Assembly (NCBI RefSeq): GCF_000307105.1
Contig: NC_018645.1
Span: forward strand, 3,730,001-3,794,000
Length of the DNA stretch: 64,000 nt
Source of the DNA: Desulfobacula toluolica Tol2
GTDB lineage: Bacteria; Desulfobacterota; Desulfobacteria; Desulfobacterales; Desulfobacteraceae
Direction: 5' to 3'
Both the position numbers and the translations under genes were made by a program. This document shows, one piece after another, positions 8,138-17,880 of this stretch. The notes beneath the pieces are model-generated. The model ran no database searches. It saw only the letters and a list, made by a program, of their open reading frames with translations, and was not told the DNA's origin. Every line of letters begins with the position of its first letter. The first letter of the stretch is position 1.

Positions 8138-9964
8138 TTATTTGACAAGAATGGATGATATGACTTCAAAGGGAGCGGTCTGATTTTGAGGATAAGGCAT
8201 CCCCATTGTTGAGTTGCAAATGCCTGTTTCGGATTGTTTTGCCTCTTTTTTCAAACGGGCAATCATATTACCGGCCGCTTCAATTGAACAGGTTCTATCT
8301 ACTCCTCCCGGAAGTTCAAGCACGGCAATACTAACTGTCATCAATGGTATCTGTCTTATTTTATCTTCCCTGTCCCTGGCAACCATGAATCCTTGTTCAA
8401 CAGTTTCACGATCATAAAAACTTTCTGCATTTTTCTTAAACTGGCTGGCCAGCCTCTCCATTTCAAGCAATATATCCTTATTTTCAGAATGTTTTACCCC
8501 AAGAAAAAAATCATCACCGCCCACATGACCGACAAAACGATTTTCAGAAAACCCTGCTTTTTTTAACATATCCGCGAACATTAAAATCATGCGATCACCA
8601 TTTCTAAATCCATACCTGTCATTAAATGGCTTGAAATTATCAAAATCAAAATAAATCAAATGATAGGTAGCTGAAAAATCGGCCAGGGTTTTACTGAAAT
8701 ATTCATGAATCATGGTGTTACCCGGCAATTTAGTCAAAGGATTCTGGTTTCTTGCAAGGGTAAGATTTTTTTCATTGATAATCTTTAACAATGAATTTGT
8801 ACTCAAAATTCCAATATATTTCATATTTTCAACCATAATCAAGCCTTCATTATTGTTGAAGTGCGAATAGGTTTCAATAAGATTTTCAACAGATGAGTGA
8901 ACGTCTGAAATGGGAATTTTTTTAACAAACCTTGAGATATCTTTTCCAAAAGATGGATTTTCCAGAAGCTGCCGTCCGAATTTTGAAAAAATATACTCTT
9001 TAAAAGCAGTCTCCCTTATAATGCCCACAGGCTCATCATGCTGATTTATAACGGGAAAAAAACTGATTTTATCTTCATTCCTGAATTTTTCAAAGATACT
9101 GATGATACTGCAATCCGAATATACCGGTGTTGCATGGGTGATCTGATTTGAAATAAGAGACTGGTCCTTAACCACGCCATTTCGCCGCTCATTTTGGGTT
9201 ATGTGCCCTATTTTCATATACCTTTTTTTTAGTTGATTCAGATCCAGCTGAGGTTTCTGGACAAAATACCCCTGCACCATATCACATCCTATTTCCTTGC
9301 ACAAAAGGTACTCATCAAGAGTTTCAACACCCTCTGCGAGAACAAGGCTGCCCATAAAATGGGCCAGATTTACTATGGTGGACACAACCAGTCTTTTTTT
9401 GGGATCATTTTCCAGATTCTGAATAAAAAACCGGTCGATTTTGATATAATCCGGCTCTGTATAATAAAGAAGCTGCATCCCTGAAAATCCAGTACCACAG
9501 TCATCCACGGCGATTTTATACCCCTGGGAACGATATACATCCAAGATCTTTGAAACATGCTTATTACAGGCAAGCTGATGTTTTTCCGATATTTCAAAAC
9601 ATATATCATCCAGTGAATAACCATACTCTCCAAGCATTTGAGCTGTATTACCCGGGGAATAATCATTTGTGTCAAACAGACGATTGTCAAGATTATAAAA
9701 CAGTTTGATATGACTTTGCCCTTTAAACTTTGCAAATTTGGCAAAGGCCTTTTCACGCAAAAAAAGATCAACCGGGTGAAGCATTTCATGCGTGTAGGCC
9801 TGGTTAAAAACATCATCGATGGATGAAAAACCAGCTTCTTTATGAAACCTTAATAATGCTTCAAATCCAAAGGCATTGCCAGTATGGATATTTACAATAG
9901 GCTGATAGGCAAAATCTATTTTTGATAATCTTTCAATCCATTTTTCATGCTTTAATGTTCTCAT
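8138..9964 (-). CDS. EAL-CBS-GGDEF c-di-GMP signalling protein
   Basis: A 608-residue soluble protein. The N-terminal EAL phosphodiesterase domain (about 1-250) keeps the catalytic landmarks FEALLRF, EISEKHQ, VDDCGTGFSG, IKIDRFFI, AEGVET and VQGYFVQKP. A CBS pair (about 270-400) follows, then a GGDEF domain (about 410-580) with GGDDF, a permitted variant of the active-site loop. The domain order EAL then CBS then GGDEF occurs in known families; the CBS pair probably binds a nucleotide and sets the balance between making and breaking c-di-GMP. It has no membrane segment. It ends 17 bases from the DUF3795 remnant and is divergent from the phn operon. Confidence 0.85.
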   Translation of the reverse strand: MRTLKHEKWIERLSKIDFAYQPIVNIHTGNAFGFEALLRFHKEAGFSSIDDVFNQAYTHEMLHPVDLFLREKAFAKFAKFKGQSHIKLFYNLDNRLFDTNDYSPGNTAQMLGEYGYSLDDICFEISEKHQLACNKHVSKILDVYRSQGYKIAVDDCGTGFSGMQLLYYTEPDYIKIDRFFIQNLENDPKKRLVVSTIVNLAHFMGSLVLAEGVETLDEYLLCKEIGCDMVQGYFVQKPQLDLNQLKKRYMKIGHITQNERRNGVVKDQSLISNQITHATPVYSDCSIISIFEKFRNEDKISFFPVINQHDEPVGIIRETAFKEYIFSKFGRQLLENPSFGKDISRFVKKIPISDVHSSVENLIETYSHFNNNEGLIMVENMKYIGILSTNSLLKIINEKNLTLARNQNPLTKLPGNTMIHEYFSKTLADFSATYHLIYFDFDNFKPFNDRYGFRNGDRMILMFADMLKKAGFSENRFVGHVGGDDFFLGVKHSENKDILLEMERLASQFKKNAESFYDRETVEQGFMVARDREDKIRQIPLMTVSIAVLELPGGVDRTCSIEAAGNMIARLKKEAKQSETGICNSTMGMPYPQNQTAPFEVISSILVK

Positions 9965-9984
9965 ATCGTTACCATATTTTTTTT

Positions 9985-10080
9985 ACATGAAAGAACTTTT
10001 AACATGCTGAAATTAAAGTCTTTCATTATTTGTTGTGGACAAACCAAGATAAAAGACCAAGTTTGTCCGTGGCAGTTATT
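9985..10080 (+). repeat. Double-hairpin intergenic repeat, copy 1 (upstream of phnG)
   Basis: Left arm GAAAGAACTTTTAACATG ... AAAGTCTTTC, then TTGTTGTGGACAAACCAAG ... GTTTGTCCGTGGCAGTTATT. The right half forms an imperfect inverted repeat. The same layout recurs at nine further positions in this window. This copy lies between the EAL-CBS-GGDEF gene and phnG. Confidence 0.7.
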
Positions 10081-10282
10081 ATCGATTAATCTCAACACAA
10101 TTCCTGCCTTCCATTAAAAGTGTTTAACCCTAAACCAGAATTGTAAGAAAAGAATTAGCGGCAAATTAAACTAAGATGAATATTTTTATATTTTAACAAT
10201 AAATTAATAGATTTTTAATCATCTACTTATTGAATAAAGGTTAAATGATGACATCAGAATAAACATAAAAGATTGGAAATTA

Positions 10283-10729
10283 ATGGAAATCAAAAAAACA
10301 ACTCGAAAAAAATGGATGGAACTTTTGGCAACCGCTTCCTTGAAGGATTTAAAAACTGCACAAAAAAATTTAAACGCTGAAATAGACTACGAATATATTG
10401 TAAAGCCTGAAACAGGCATGCTCATGGTACAGGCCAGGGCAGACGGATCACACTCCAGGTTCCATTTAGGCGAAATGAGCGTTTCAAAATGTGTTCTTAA
10501 AGTACAAGAACAATATATCGGATATGCCATGACCGCAGGATCAGATCCGGCACATTCAGAACTGGCAGCACTATTTGATGGTCTGCTGCAGACCCCTGAG
10601 TATCATGATGTCATAAAAACAAACTTAATCAACAAGCTGGCTGAAAAACAGATCAAAAAAGATATAAAACTTGAACAAGAAGTGGCAGAAACACGGGTTG
10701 AATTTTTCACATTAAAAAGAGGGGAATAG
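10283..10729 (+). CDS. phnG: C-P lyase subunit PhnG
   Basis: 148 residues, the family's usual length. PhnG forms the PhnG2H2I2J2 core complex with PhnH, PhnI and PhnJ; with PhnI and ATP it helps attach ribose 5-triphosphate to the phosphonate. Typical stretches are TTRKKWMELLATA at the N-terminus and GSDPAHSELAALFDGLLQ in the second half. It is the first gene of a tight phn run, 12 bases before phnH. A short TTGGAAATTA precedes the ATG. About 200 AT-rich bases upstream may hold the operon promoter, but I could not pick out a convincing Pho box. Confidence 0.9.
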   Translation: MEIKKTTRKKWMELLATASLKDLKTAQKNLNAEIDYEYIVKPETGMLMVQARADGSHSRFHLGEMSVSKCVLKVQEQYIGYAMTAGSDPAHSELAALFDGLLQTPEYHDVIKTNLINKLAEKQIKKDIKLEQEVAETRVEFFTLKRGE

Positions 10730-10741
10730 GTTACAAGTATT

Positions 10742-11320
10742 ATGCTAAAAGGTTTTCAATCAGAAACGTATGACACTCAATATGTTTTTCGAGAATTGCT
10801 TTCTGCTATGGCAAAGCCAGGAATTATCAAAGATATGGAACTTGATATGGCCTGCCCGGGCAATCTTCATATGGCATCCGGAGCAATTTTGCTTGCATTA
10901 CTGGATTTTGAAACCCCATTATGCTCGGATCTTAAAAATACTGATCAAGCAATTCAGTGGATCCGCTTTCACACTGGTGCGCCCATTATCCGCATGCCAA
11001 ACCGATCTTTGTTTGCACTTTACACAAACCTGGAACAACTCAAAGACCCTGCTGAGTTTAACCAGGGGACCATTGAGTCTCCTGATCAATCCACAACCCT
11101 TTTGATTCAAACAAGCGGGCTGGAAAATAATGGCAGGATAAAGCTTACGGGACCGGGCATTCAATGCAAAACCTATCTTAACCTCAAAGGGGTAAAAGAC
11201 ATTTTCCTGCATAAGCGTGCAGATATGATTAATAACTATCCACTGGGAATTGATATGATTTTTATTTACAACAACCGTTTTGTTGCTATTCCGCGCACAA
11301 CAAAACTGGAGATCTTCTGA
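10742..11320 (+). CDS. phnH: C-P lyase subunit PhnH
   Basis: 192 residues. PhnH is a structural subunit of the C-P lyase core with a PLP-transferase-like fold but no known activity of its own. The opening GFQSETYDTQYVFRELLSAMAKPG is characteristic, as is LTGPGIQ in the second half and the ending GIDMIFIYNNRFVAIPRTTKLE. Its TGA overlaps the ATG of phnI by one base, indicating translational coupling. Confidence 0.92.
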   Translation: MLKGFQSETYDTQYVFRELLSAMAKPGIIKDMELDMACPGNLHMASGAILLALLDFETPLCSDLKNTDQAIQWIRFHTGAPIIRMPNRSLFALYTNLEQLKDPAEFNQGTIESPDQSTTLLIQTSGLENNGRIKLTGPGIQCKTYLNLKGVKDIFLHKRADMINNYPLGIDMIFIYNNRFVAIPRTTKLEIF

Positions 11321-12471
11321 TGTATGTTGCAGTAAAGGGAGGCGAAAAAGCTGTCAAACAATCCAGAAAGATGATTGCAAAAAAACGGCGGGGACCGGAC
11401 AGCATTCCACAAATCACCACAGACCAGATAGAAAACCAGATGGGACTTGCTGTTGACAGAGTGATGGCAGAAGGCTCTTTATATGATAAAAAAGCTGCGG
11501 CTACAGCTCTAAGACAGGCCCAGGGAGACACTGTGGAGGCCATCTTTCTGGTCCGGTCATTTCGATCTACTCTTAAACGATTTGGCACATCAAAACCCAT
11601 TGACACGGAAAACATGCAAATTCTTCGCCGCATATCAGGTGTGTTCAAAGATATTCCCGGCGGACAGATTTTAGGTCCCACCTATGATTACACCCATCGG
11701 CTCATTGATTTTAAAACTGATGACAAAAAAGGACAAGAAACCAGGCCGCTGATAAAGGAAACGGCTTCAGATCAGAATAATTATTCCAAACCGCAACATT
11801 ATTCCAAACCATCAAAGCCTTCCGACCCACCACAAAAATTTGCTCGCGTTGTTGATCTGTTAAAGAAACAAGAACTCATGGAAGAAGAGCCTGAAGAACT
11901 AATCGGTGACAAGGTAGAAGACCTTACACGAGAACCACTTAAATTACCTGCTTCCAGAAGTATTCGACTTCAAAACCTTGCCCGGGGAGATGAAGGCTTC
12001 CTGCTGGGATCGGCATACTCGCTGCAAAGAGGATTTGGTCTTGATCGACATCCTTTTTTAGGTGAACTTCGTGTCGGGTATGTAAGTGTAAAATACACAC
12101 CGCCTGAATTGGGATTTGAAATAAATATCGGCAGGATCAAGATTACAGAATGTTTTATGCTGAACCGGTTTGACGGTTCAGAAAATCAATCGCCCGGATT
12201 TAAAAATGGCTACGGGCTTGTTTTTGGCCAGAATGAAAGAAAAGCCATGTCAATGTCTTTACTGGACAGGTCTTTACAATCAAGTGAAATAGACAAAAAC
12301 GTCACATATCCCGGGCAAGATCAGGAATTTATTTTGTCCCACAGCGATAATGTTGAGTCATCCGGATTTGTGCAGCATCTAAAGCTGCCCCATTATGTTG
12401 ATTTCCAATCAGAACTGATCCTGATCCGAAACCTTAAAACAACAATATCCAAAAAGGAGTCCAATCGTTGA
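11320..12471 (+). CDS. phnI: C-P lyase subunit PhnI
   Basis: 383 residues, matching the family. PhnI is the nucleosidase-like subunit that, with PhnG, PhnH and PhnL, displaces adenine from ATP with the phosphonate to give a ribose 1-phosphonate 5-triphosphate. Recognisable segments are MYVAVKGGEKAV at the start, FLVRSFRSTLKRFG and GGQILGPTYDYTHRLIDF. The stop overlaps the TTG start of phnJ. A short proline/serine-rich patch around residues 160-175 (YSKPSKPSDPPQ) looks like a species-specific linker. Confidence 0.93.
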   Translation: MYVAVKGGEKAVKQSRKMIAKKRRGPDSIPQITTDQIENQMGLAVDRVMAEGSLYDKKAAATALRQAQGDTVEAIFLVRSFRSTLKRFGTSKPIDTENMQILRRISGVFKDIPGGQILGPTYDYTHRLIDFKTDDKKGQETRPLIKETASDQNNYSKPQHYSKPSKPSDPPQKFARVVDLLKKQELMEEEPEELIGDKVEDLTREPLKLPASRSIRLQNLARGDEGFLLGSAYSLQRGFGLDRHPFLGELRVGYVSVKYTPPELGFEINIGRIKITECFMLNRFDGSENQSPGFKNGYGLVFGQNERKAMSMSLLDRSLQSSEIDKNVTYPGQDQEFILSHSDNVESSGFVQHLKLPHYVDFQSELILIRNLKTTISKKESNR

Positions 12472-13307
12472 GTCATCAATATAATTTTGCTTATCTGGAT
12501 GAACAATCAAAAAAAATGATCCGGCGTATAATGTTAAAAGCCGTTGCCATACCAGGGTTTCAAGTGCCTTTCGGTGGAAGGGAAATGCCGCTGCCCTACG
12601 GATGGGGAACAGGAGGAATCCAGCTGACCGCCTCACTTTTGGGAAAAAATGACACCCTCAAAGTCATTGATCAGGGATCAGATGATACTGTGAATGCCAT
12701 CAGCATTAAAGATTTTTTTAAAACCACCGCCAACATAACCATTACGGAAAAAACCGAAGAAGCAACACTTATTCAAACCCGGCACAGAATCCCGGAAACA
12801 CCACTAAAGGAAGGTCAAATAATGATTTTCCAGGTGCCGATTCCGGAACCGCTGCAATTTATCGAACCCAAACACACACAAACAGTAAAAATGCATGCGT
12901 ATCAAGAATACGGCACCATGTATGTTAAATTATACGAAGATATAGCAAAATATAATAAAATTGCCACGGCTTTTGATTATCCTGTACAGGTAAATCACCG
13001 GTATATAATGAGTCCGTCCCCCATTCCAAAATATGACACTCCAAAACTGCATCAATCTCCGGCCATGCATTTTTTTGGTGCGGGCAGGGAAAAACGCATT
13101 TATGCCGTACCGCCTTATACAGATGTAAAAACCCTTGATTTTGAAGATTATCCCTTTGAGTTGGAAACATGGCAGGAACCATGTGCCATTTGTGGTTCAA
13201 AAAATAGTTTTTTAGATGAAATAATCATGGATGACAACGGCAAAAAACTTTTTATATGCTCGGATACCGAATACTGCCAAAGAGTATCAAAAGGAAAGGA
13301 ATCATGA
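12468..13307 (+). CDS. phnJ: Carbon-phosphorus lyase PhnJ (radical SAM-type catalytic subunit)
   Basis: 279 residues. PhnJ breaks the C-P bond of ribose 1-phosphonate 5-phosphate by radical chemistry with S-adenosylmethionine and a 4Fe-4S cluster, releasing an alkane such as methane from methylphosphonate. The C-terminal cluster motif is intact: Cys-x2-Cys-x21-Cys-x5-Cys, starting at EPCAICG and ending at TEYC. The glycine-rich segment LPYGWGTGGIQ near residue 45 is also kept. The start is a TTG overlapping the phnI stop, with GGAG 8 bases upstream. The gene overlaps phnK by 4 bases (ATGA). Confidence 0.95.
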   Translation: MSHQYNFAYLDEQSKKMIRRIMLKAVAIPGFQVPFGGREMPLPYGWGTGGIQLTASLLGKNDTLKVIDQGSDDTVNAISIKDFFKTTANITITEKTEEATLIQTRHRIPETPLKEGQIMIFQVPIPEPLQFIEPKHTQTVKMHAYQEYGTMYVKLYEDIAKYNKIATAFDYPVQVNHRYIMSPSPIPKYDTPKLHQSPAMHFFGAGREKRIYAVPPYTDVKTLDFEDYPFELETWQEPCAICGSKNSFLDEIIMDDNGKKLFICSDTEYCQRVSKGKES

Positions 13308-14095
13308 CAACCATGCCTTCAAAAAATATTTTACCATTACTGAAAGTGAAAAATCTTTCTAAATTTTTCGGCAAACGTGTTGGATGTTATGACATCAATT
13401 TTGAACTCTCAAAAGGTGAAGTCATAGGTATTGTAGGAGAATCAGGATCAGGCAAATCAACTTTGCTCAACTGTATTGCAGGCAAGATGCCTCCGACAAA
13501 TGGAGCTGTATTTTTCAATTCTTCTCATGGAATTATTGACCTTTGCCAGTCTGATGAAGCCTTGTTAAGAAAAATTTCAAGAACCCAGACAGGCTTTGTT
13601 ACACAAAATTCCAGGGACGGTCTTCGAATGGGCATCAGTGCAGGGGGAAACATAGGTGAACGACTCATGGCAAACGGTATGAGAAATTATAAACAGATCA
13701 GAAATATTGCCCTTGAATGGCTTAAAAAAGTTGAAATCGACCCTGAAAGGATTGATGACACACCTGAAACATTTTCCGGCGGCATGAGGCAACGTTTGCA
13801 GATCGCTGCAAATCTTGTCACGGAACCCAAAATAATGCTCATGGATGAACCCACATCAGGCCTGGATGTCTCTGTACAGGCAAGACTTATAGATGTGTTG
13901 CGCAAACTTGTTACCCGGCTTAACCTGTCCATGGTTCTGGTCACACATGATCTGGCAGTGGCAAGATTGATGTGCCACAGGCTGTTTGTCATGAAAAACG
14001 GAAAAATTATTGAATCAGGTTTAAGTGACCAGATTCTCGATGATCCGAGAAAGCCCTACACCCAACTGCTGGTCTCATCTGTATTAACCCCCTGA
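13304..14095 (+). CDS. phnK: C-P lyase ATP-binding protein PhnK
   Basis: About 263 residues from the ATG at 13304, chosen because it overlaps the phnJ stop and follows AAGGAAAGG; a longer in-frame start lies inside phnJ and is rejected. ABC ATPase motifs: Walker A GESGSGKS, signature FSGGMRQR, Walker B IMLMDEPTSGLD and the switch His in VTHDLAVARL. PhnK docks on PhnJ of the core complex as an ATPase dimer and is not a transporter subunit. The following 138-base gap holds a copy of the window's intergenic repeat. Confidence 0.92.
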   Translation: MTTMPSKNILPLLKVKNLSKFFGKRVGCYDINFELSKGEVIGIVGESGSGKSTLLNCIAGKMPPTNGAVFFNSSHGIIDLCQSDEALLRKISRTQTGFVTQNSRDGLRMGISAGGNIGERLMANGMRNYKQIRNIALEWLKKVEIDPERIDDTPETFSGGMRQRLQIAANLVTEPKIMLMDEPTSGLDVSVQARLIDVLRKLVTRLNLSMVLVTHDLAVARLMCHRLFVMKNGKIIESGLSDQILDDPRKPYTQLLVSSVLTP

Positions 14096-14116
14096 AAATC
14101 ATCAGGCTTGATTAAA

Positions 14117-14182
14117 AGAACTGCTGCGGACAGATCTGCTCTTCTTTCAACTTGGTTTGCCCCACAACTGATCATGAAAACC
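14117..14182 (-). repeat. Double-hairpin intergenic repeat, copy 2 (between phnK and phnL)
   Basis: Read on the minus strand it contains AGTTGTGGGGCAAACCAAG and, further on, AGCAGATCTGTCC-GCAGCAGTT, matching the right half of the consensus in the same order. The left hairpin arm is degraded. It interrupts an otherwise tight operon. Confidence 0.55.
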
Positions 14183-14233
14183 GCAATTTTATTTGCAAAG
14201 AGTTGAACAAAAAACACTGATTTAAACAAACAA

Positions 14234-14953
14234 ATGAAAAGGACACTATTATTGGAATGGGCACTTAAATTAATCGATATTGGAAAAGATTTTGTTTTTC
14301 ACCATCAGCATGGAACAAGACTGGTTGTGCTGGACAACTTTTCCATGGACTTTTTCCCGGGGGAAACTGCAATTCTTTCAGGCCCGTCAGGGTCAGGAAA
14401 AAGCACTCTTCTTAGAATGATTTATGCCGGTTACAAAACAGGCAAAGGCAAAATTTTAATAAAGCATAATAATCAACAGGTGGATATTGCAGCTGCTTCT
14501 CCATCCATTATTTACAGCATACGGCAAAACACCATAGGATATGTAAGCCAGTTTTTAAGAATAGTCCCAAGGGTATCTGCCTTAGATACCGTCATAGAAC
14601 CCCTCATTGCCAGAAATATCAGTGAATCCATTGCCCGAAAAACAGGAAAGCAGATGCTGGACAGGCTAAATATTCCACAAAATCTCTGGCACCTTTCCGC
14701 CGCTACTTTTTCAGGTGGAGAACAGCAGCGGATCAATATTGCCAGAGGTTTTATTGCACCCTACCCCATCTTGCTACTGGATGAGCCAACTGCATCTTTA
14801 GATGCAAGAAACCGTCAAGTGGTAATTGAATTGATTCAAGAAGCCATTGGCAACAGCACTTGTGTTCTTGCCATTTTTCACGACAAGTCTGATCAAAAAA
14901 CCATTGCAGACCGGATTATTGATATGTCTGCAAAGTCTTTTCAGGAGATTTAA
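14234..14953 (+). CDS. phnL: C-P lyase ATP-binding protein PhnL
   Basis: 239 residues. The ABC ATPase landmarks are Walker A SGPSGSGKS, signature FSGGEQQR, Walker B ILLLDEPTASLD and the HDK switch region. PhnL is required for C-P lyase action and, with PhnK, forms the double ATPase layer on the core complex. The start at 14234 lacks a strong ribosome site; no better in-frame start is close. It ends 5 bases before phnM. Confidence 0.9.
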   Translation: MKRTLLLEWALKLIDIGKDFVFHHQHGTRLVVLDNFSMDFFPGETAILSGPSGSGKSTLLRMIYAGYKTGKGKILIKHNNQQVDIAAASPSIIYSIRQNTIGYVSQFLRIVPRVSALDTVIEPLIARNISESIARKTGKQMLDRLNIPQNLWHLSAATFSGGEQQRINIARGFIAPYPILLLDEPTASLDARNRQVVIELIQEAIGNSTCVLAIFHDKSDQKTIADRIIDMSAKSFQEI

Positions 14954-14958
14954 AAGAA

Positions 14959-16116
14959 ATGAACAATAAACGACTTATTACCAATGGTCCTTTATTTGAC
15001 GGATTTAATTTGTATGACCAGGGATCAGTTTTAATTGAAGGCCAGAAGATAGCAGGAGTTTTTAACGGAGCTGTCTGTATTGACGATGCAACCGATATTG
15101 ATGCCCAAGGAGACCTGATCATGCCGGGACTCGTGGATCTGCATTCAGACAGTCTTGAACGAAGCATTGAAAAGCGAAAAGGAGTCTTTTTTGACATTGA
15201 CTTTGCCCTTTTAAACCTTGACCGACAGCTTGCAGCCTGCGGTATAACAACTTTTTGCCATGCCATAAGCTTTGCCGATGATGAACTGGGGTTAAGATCC
15301 CCCAAAGAAGCTCGAAATTGTGTACAAAAAATCAAAAACTTTAATAAATCCGAACAGTCACTGGTCAAGCACAACACACATATCCGCTATGAAGTTGGAT
15401 CACAAAAAAGCTTTCACATAATAAAAGAGCTGTTAAACCAAGGCATGATTGATATCATGTCCGTCATGGATCATACACCGGGCCAGGGTCAGTTCAGATC
15501 CATGGAATCTTATATCAAATTCCACACCACCGAATATTATCTTTCCCAACATGAAATTCTTGAAAAGGCAGCTGAAAAACAGGCTGAAAATCAAAAATCA
15601 TGGCAAATGGTGACAGAACTTATAAATATGGTCAATGCAGCCGGTATTCCAATCTTAAGCCATGATGATGATACTCGGCAAAAAATTGATCTGATAAAAA
15701 AATTAGGTATCAGTGCAAGTGAATTCCCTGTTACATTGGAGGCTGCAACCCTGGCATACAAATCCGGAATGGACATTTTCATGGGCGCTCCAAACCTGAT
15801 CCGCAATCAATCCACAAACGGCAACCTGAAAGCCTCGGATGTTCTCAAGCACGGATTTTGCACAGGGCTTGTATCAGACTATTATCCTGAATCCCTGTTT
15901 CAGGCCGCATTTATTGCATCAAATTTCACAACCAGCCGGGAGAAAGCTCTTCAAACAGTCACCTCTGGGCCGGGAAGTTTCTTGAAACCCACAAAAAATG
16001 TAGGCGTTCTTGAAAAAGGTTCGGATGCAGACATCATTATTGTCAACCAAGATCATTCATGGGCACACATTACCCGGTCGTTTGTCAGAGGAAAAAGCAT
16101 TTTTCAAATCCAGTGA
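14959..16116 (+). CDS. phnM: Ribose 1-phosphonate 5-triphosphate diphosphatase PhnM
   Basis: 385 residues, an amidohydrolase-superfamily enzyme that removes pyrophosphate from ribose 1-phosphonate 5-triphosphate to make the PhnJ substrate. Metal-binding landmarks are visible: GLVDLHSDSLE (HxD-type site), VMDHTPGQGQF, LSHDDDT and LVSDYYP late in the sequence. AGGAGATTT lies upstream of the ATG, overlapping the end of phnL. It ends 25 bases before the phnC start. Confidence 0.93.
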   Translation: MNNKRLITNGPLFDGFNLYDQGSVLIEGQKIAGVFNGAVCIDDATDIDAQGDLIMPGLVDLHSDSLERSIEKRKGVFFDIDFALLNLDRQLAACGITTFCHAISFADDELGLRSPKEARNCVQKIKNFNKSEQSLVKHNTHIRYEVGSQKSFHIIKELLNQGMIDIMSVMDHTPGQGQFRSMESYIKFHTTEYYLSQHEILEKAAEKQAENQKSWQMVTELINMVNAAGIPILSHDDDTRQKIDLIKKLGISASEFPVTLEAATLAYKSGMDIFMGAPNLIRNQSTNGNLKASDVLKHGFCTGLVSDYYPESLFQAAFIASNFTTSREKALQTVTSGPGSFLKPTKNVGVLEKGSDADIIIVNQDHSWAHITRSFVRGKSIFQIQ

Positions 16117-16141
16117 TACTAATTTTTTTAAAGGAATAACA

Positions 16142-16960
16142 ATGGAACAAGAATCCCAGCCTGTTTTACAAGTAAACAATCTTACAAAAATTTATCCCGG
16201 CAATATAAAAGCAGTTAACGATGTATCTTTCCAGGTAAAAAAAGGAGAGATGGTGGCTGTTTTAGGCCCTTCCGGTGCAGGCAAATCCACCCTGCTTCGG
16301 TGCATGAACCGTTTGATCAATAAAAATACCGGGCAAGTTCTGGTCAATGGAAAAGATATCACTCAATGCAGAGGCCAGGCATTAAGGCGGCTTAGAAGTG
16401 ATGTTGGTATGATATTCCAGCAATTCAACCTTATCCCGAGATTAACGGTATTTGAAAATGTTCTGGCCGGACGTCTTAGTCATACAAGCAATCCTTTCTG
16501 GTGTACTGCATCAATTTTCCGGTTTTTCAATGAAACAAACAAACAAAAAGCCTTTGATGCATTAAAACGGGTTGGAATTGAACACCTTGCACCCAAAAGG
16601 TCGGACAGTCTTTCAGGAGGGCAGCAGCAAAGAGTAGCCATTGCAAGAACACTTGCCCAGGAACCTGAAGTGATTCTTGCGGACGAACCCGTTGCCAGCC
16701 TTGACCCGGCCAGTTCGCAAAGGGTTTTAGGCATTTTAAAGCAGATCAGTGAATCCAAAAATATTCCGGTCATTGTCAATCTTCATCAGGTTGACCTTGC
16801 CCGGCAATTTGCCACACGGATTATTGGTATTCAGGAAGGAAATCTTATGTTCAATGGACAAGTGGATGATTTCAGCCTGGACATTGCAAGAACCATTTAC
16901 GGCACCCAGTTTGAATCAGCGGTTTGTACCAATGAACTAAAACAGGTTGCAGCAGCTTAG
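16142..16960 (+). CDS. phnC: Phosphonate ABC transporter ATP-binding protein PhnC
   Basis: 272 residues from the ATG at 16142 (AAAGGAATAACA before it); an earlier in-frame start lies inside phnM. Motifs: Walker A GPSGAGKST, Q-loop MIFQQFNL, signature LSGGQQQR, Walker B VILADEPVASLD and switch NLHQVD. The last, with His, Gln and Asp, is typical of PhnC. It powers uptake of phosphonates through PhnE with PhnD as the binding protein. Placing the transporter after the lyase genes reverses the E. coli order. Confidence 0.92.
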   Translation: MEQESQPVLQVNNLTKIYPGNIKAVNDVSFQVKKGEMVAVLGPSGAGKSTLLRCMNRLINKNTGQVLVNGKDITQCRGQALRRLRSDVGMIFQQFNLIPRLTVFENVLAGRLSHTSNPFWCTASIFRFFNETNKQKAFDALKRVGIEHLAPKRSDSLSGGQQQRVAIARTLAQEPEVILADEPVASLDPASSQRVLGILKQISESKNIPVIVNLHQVDLARQFATRIIGIQEGNLMFNGQVDDFSLDIARTIYGTQFESAVCTNELKQVAAA

Positions 16961-16991
16961 TAATTTATCAATTATTTTAAGGAGAAAAACC

Positions 16992-17879
16992 ATGAAAAGC
17001 ATTTTAAAAATTATTATTACCGTATTTTTTTTTACTCTGATTGCAGGCGGAAACGGACTTGCCAGCCAAAACTGGCCTGATAAAATCAAGCTTGGGTTAA
17101 TACCAACTGAAGGAGGTGCGGACATAAAAACGCGTTTCAAGCCACTGATTGATCATCTTGAAAACTGCCTGGGCCTGAAAGTAGAACCATTTTCAGCGTC
17201 CGATTATGCCGGCATCATAACTGCCATGGCCCATAAGCACATTGATTTTGCATACTTTGGACCTAAAAGCTATGTTGAAGCATCAGCACGCGCCAATGCC
17301 CAGGCCCTTGCATTAGAGCTAAATAAAAATGGGGCCAAAGGCTACTATGGTGTGATCATAACAAATAAAAAATCAAATATCACAACCATGGACCAGGCCA
17401 CAGACAAAACCAAAACCTTTGCGTTTACAGACCCCAATTCAACCTCCGGCTGCCTTGTTCCAAGCGTTCTTTTCTATAGAGACCTTGAAACACCGCCTGA
17501 AAAACTTTTCAGGGAAGTCTCTTTTTCAGGTTCTCATGGTGCCAGTATTCTGGCTGTTAAAAACAATAAAATTCAGGTTGCAGCCACCAACAACATTGAT
17601 CTGGACCGAATGACGGAAAAAGGGGCGGTTTCCCAAGATGATTTTAATATTATCTGGAAGTCCGAACTGATCCCAGGTTCCCCCATGTGCGGAAGAAAAG
17701 ATCTGCCGGAAAGCTTGAAAGCCGCATTTACAGGTGCTTTAATGTCATTTAATTTTAATAAAAGCGGGCTTGACAAACTCCAGACAGGCGGCTATGCCCC
17801 TGTGGATGATACAACCTATGATGTTGTCCGCTATATGAAACGTCTGAAAGCCAAACTTCAGGAAAAGAAAGGCAATTAA
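16992..17879 (+). CDS. phnD: Phosphonate-binding periplasmic protein PhnD
   Basis: 295 residues from the ATG at 16992, preceded by AAGGAGAAAAACC. A signal peptide (MKSILKIIITVFFFTLIAGGNGLAS) precedes the mature protein. The family features are KLGLIPTEGG, YAGIITAMAHKHIDFAYFGP and TDPNSTSGCLVPSV, which form the phosphonate pocket. It ends 1 base before phnE. The frame is open further upstream into phnC, but that part is not a signal sequence. Confidence 0.93.
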   Translation: MKSILKIIITVFFFTLIAGGNGLASQNWPDKIKLGLIPTEGGADIKTRFKPLIDHLENCLGLKVEPFSASDYAGIITAMAHKHIDFAYFGPKSYVEASARANAQALALELNKNGAKGYYGVIITNKKSNITTMDQATDKTKTFAFTDPNSTSGCLVPSVLFYRDLETPPEKLFREVSFSGSHGASILAVKNNKIQVAATNNIDLDRMTEKGAVSQDDFNIIWKSELIPGSPMCGRKDLPESLKAAFTGALMSFNFNKSGLDKLQTGGYAPVDDTTYDVVRYMKRLKAKLQEKKGN

Positions 17880-17880
17880 C

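Noticed and set aside
9233-9816. Frames inside the EAL-CBS-GGDEF gene
   Set aside because: They overlap a long, motif-complete gene in other frames and have no family features.
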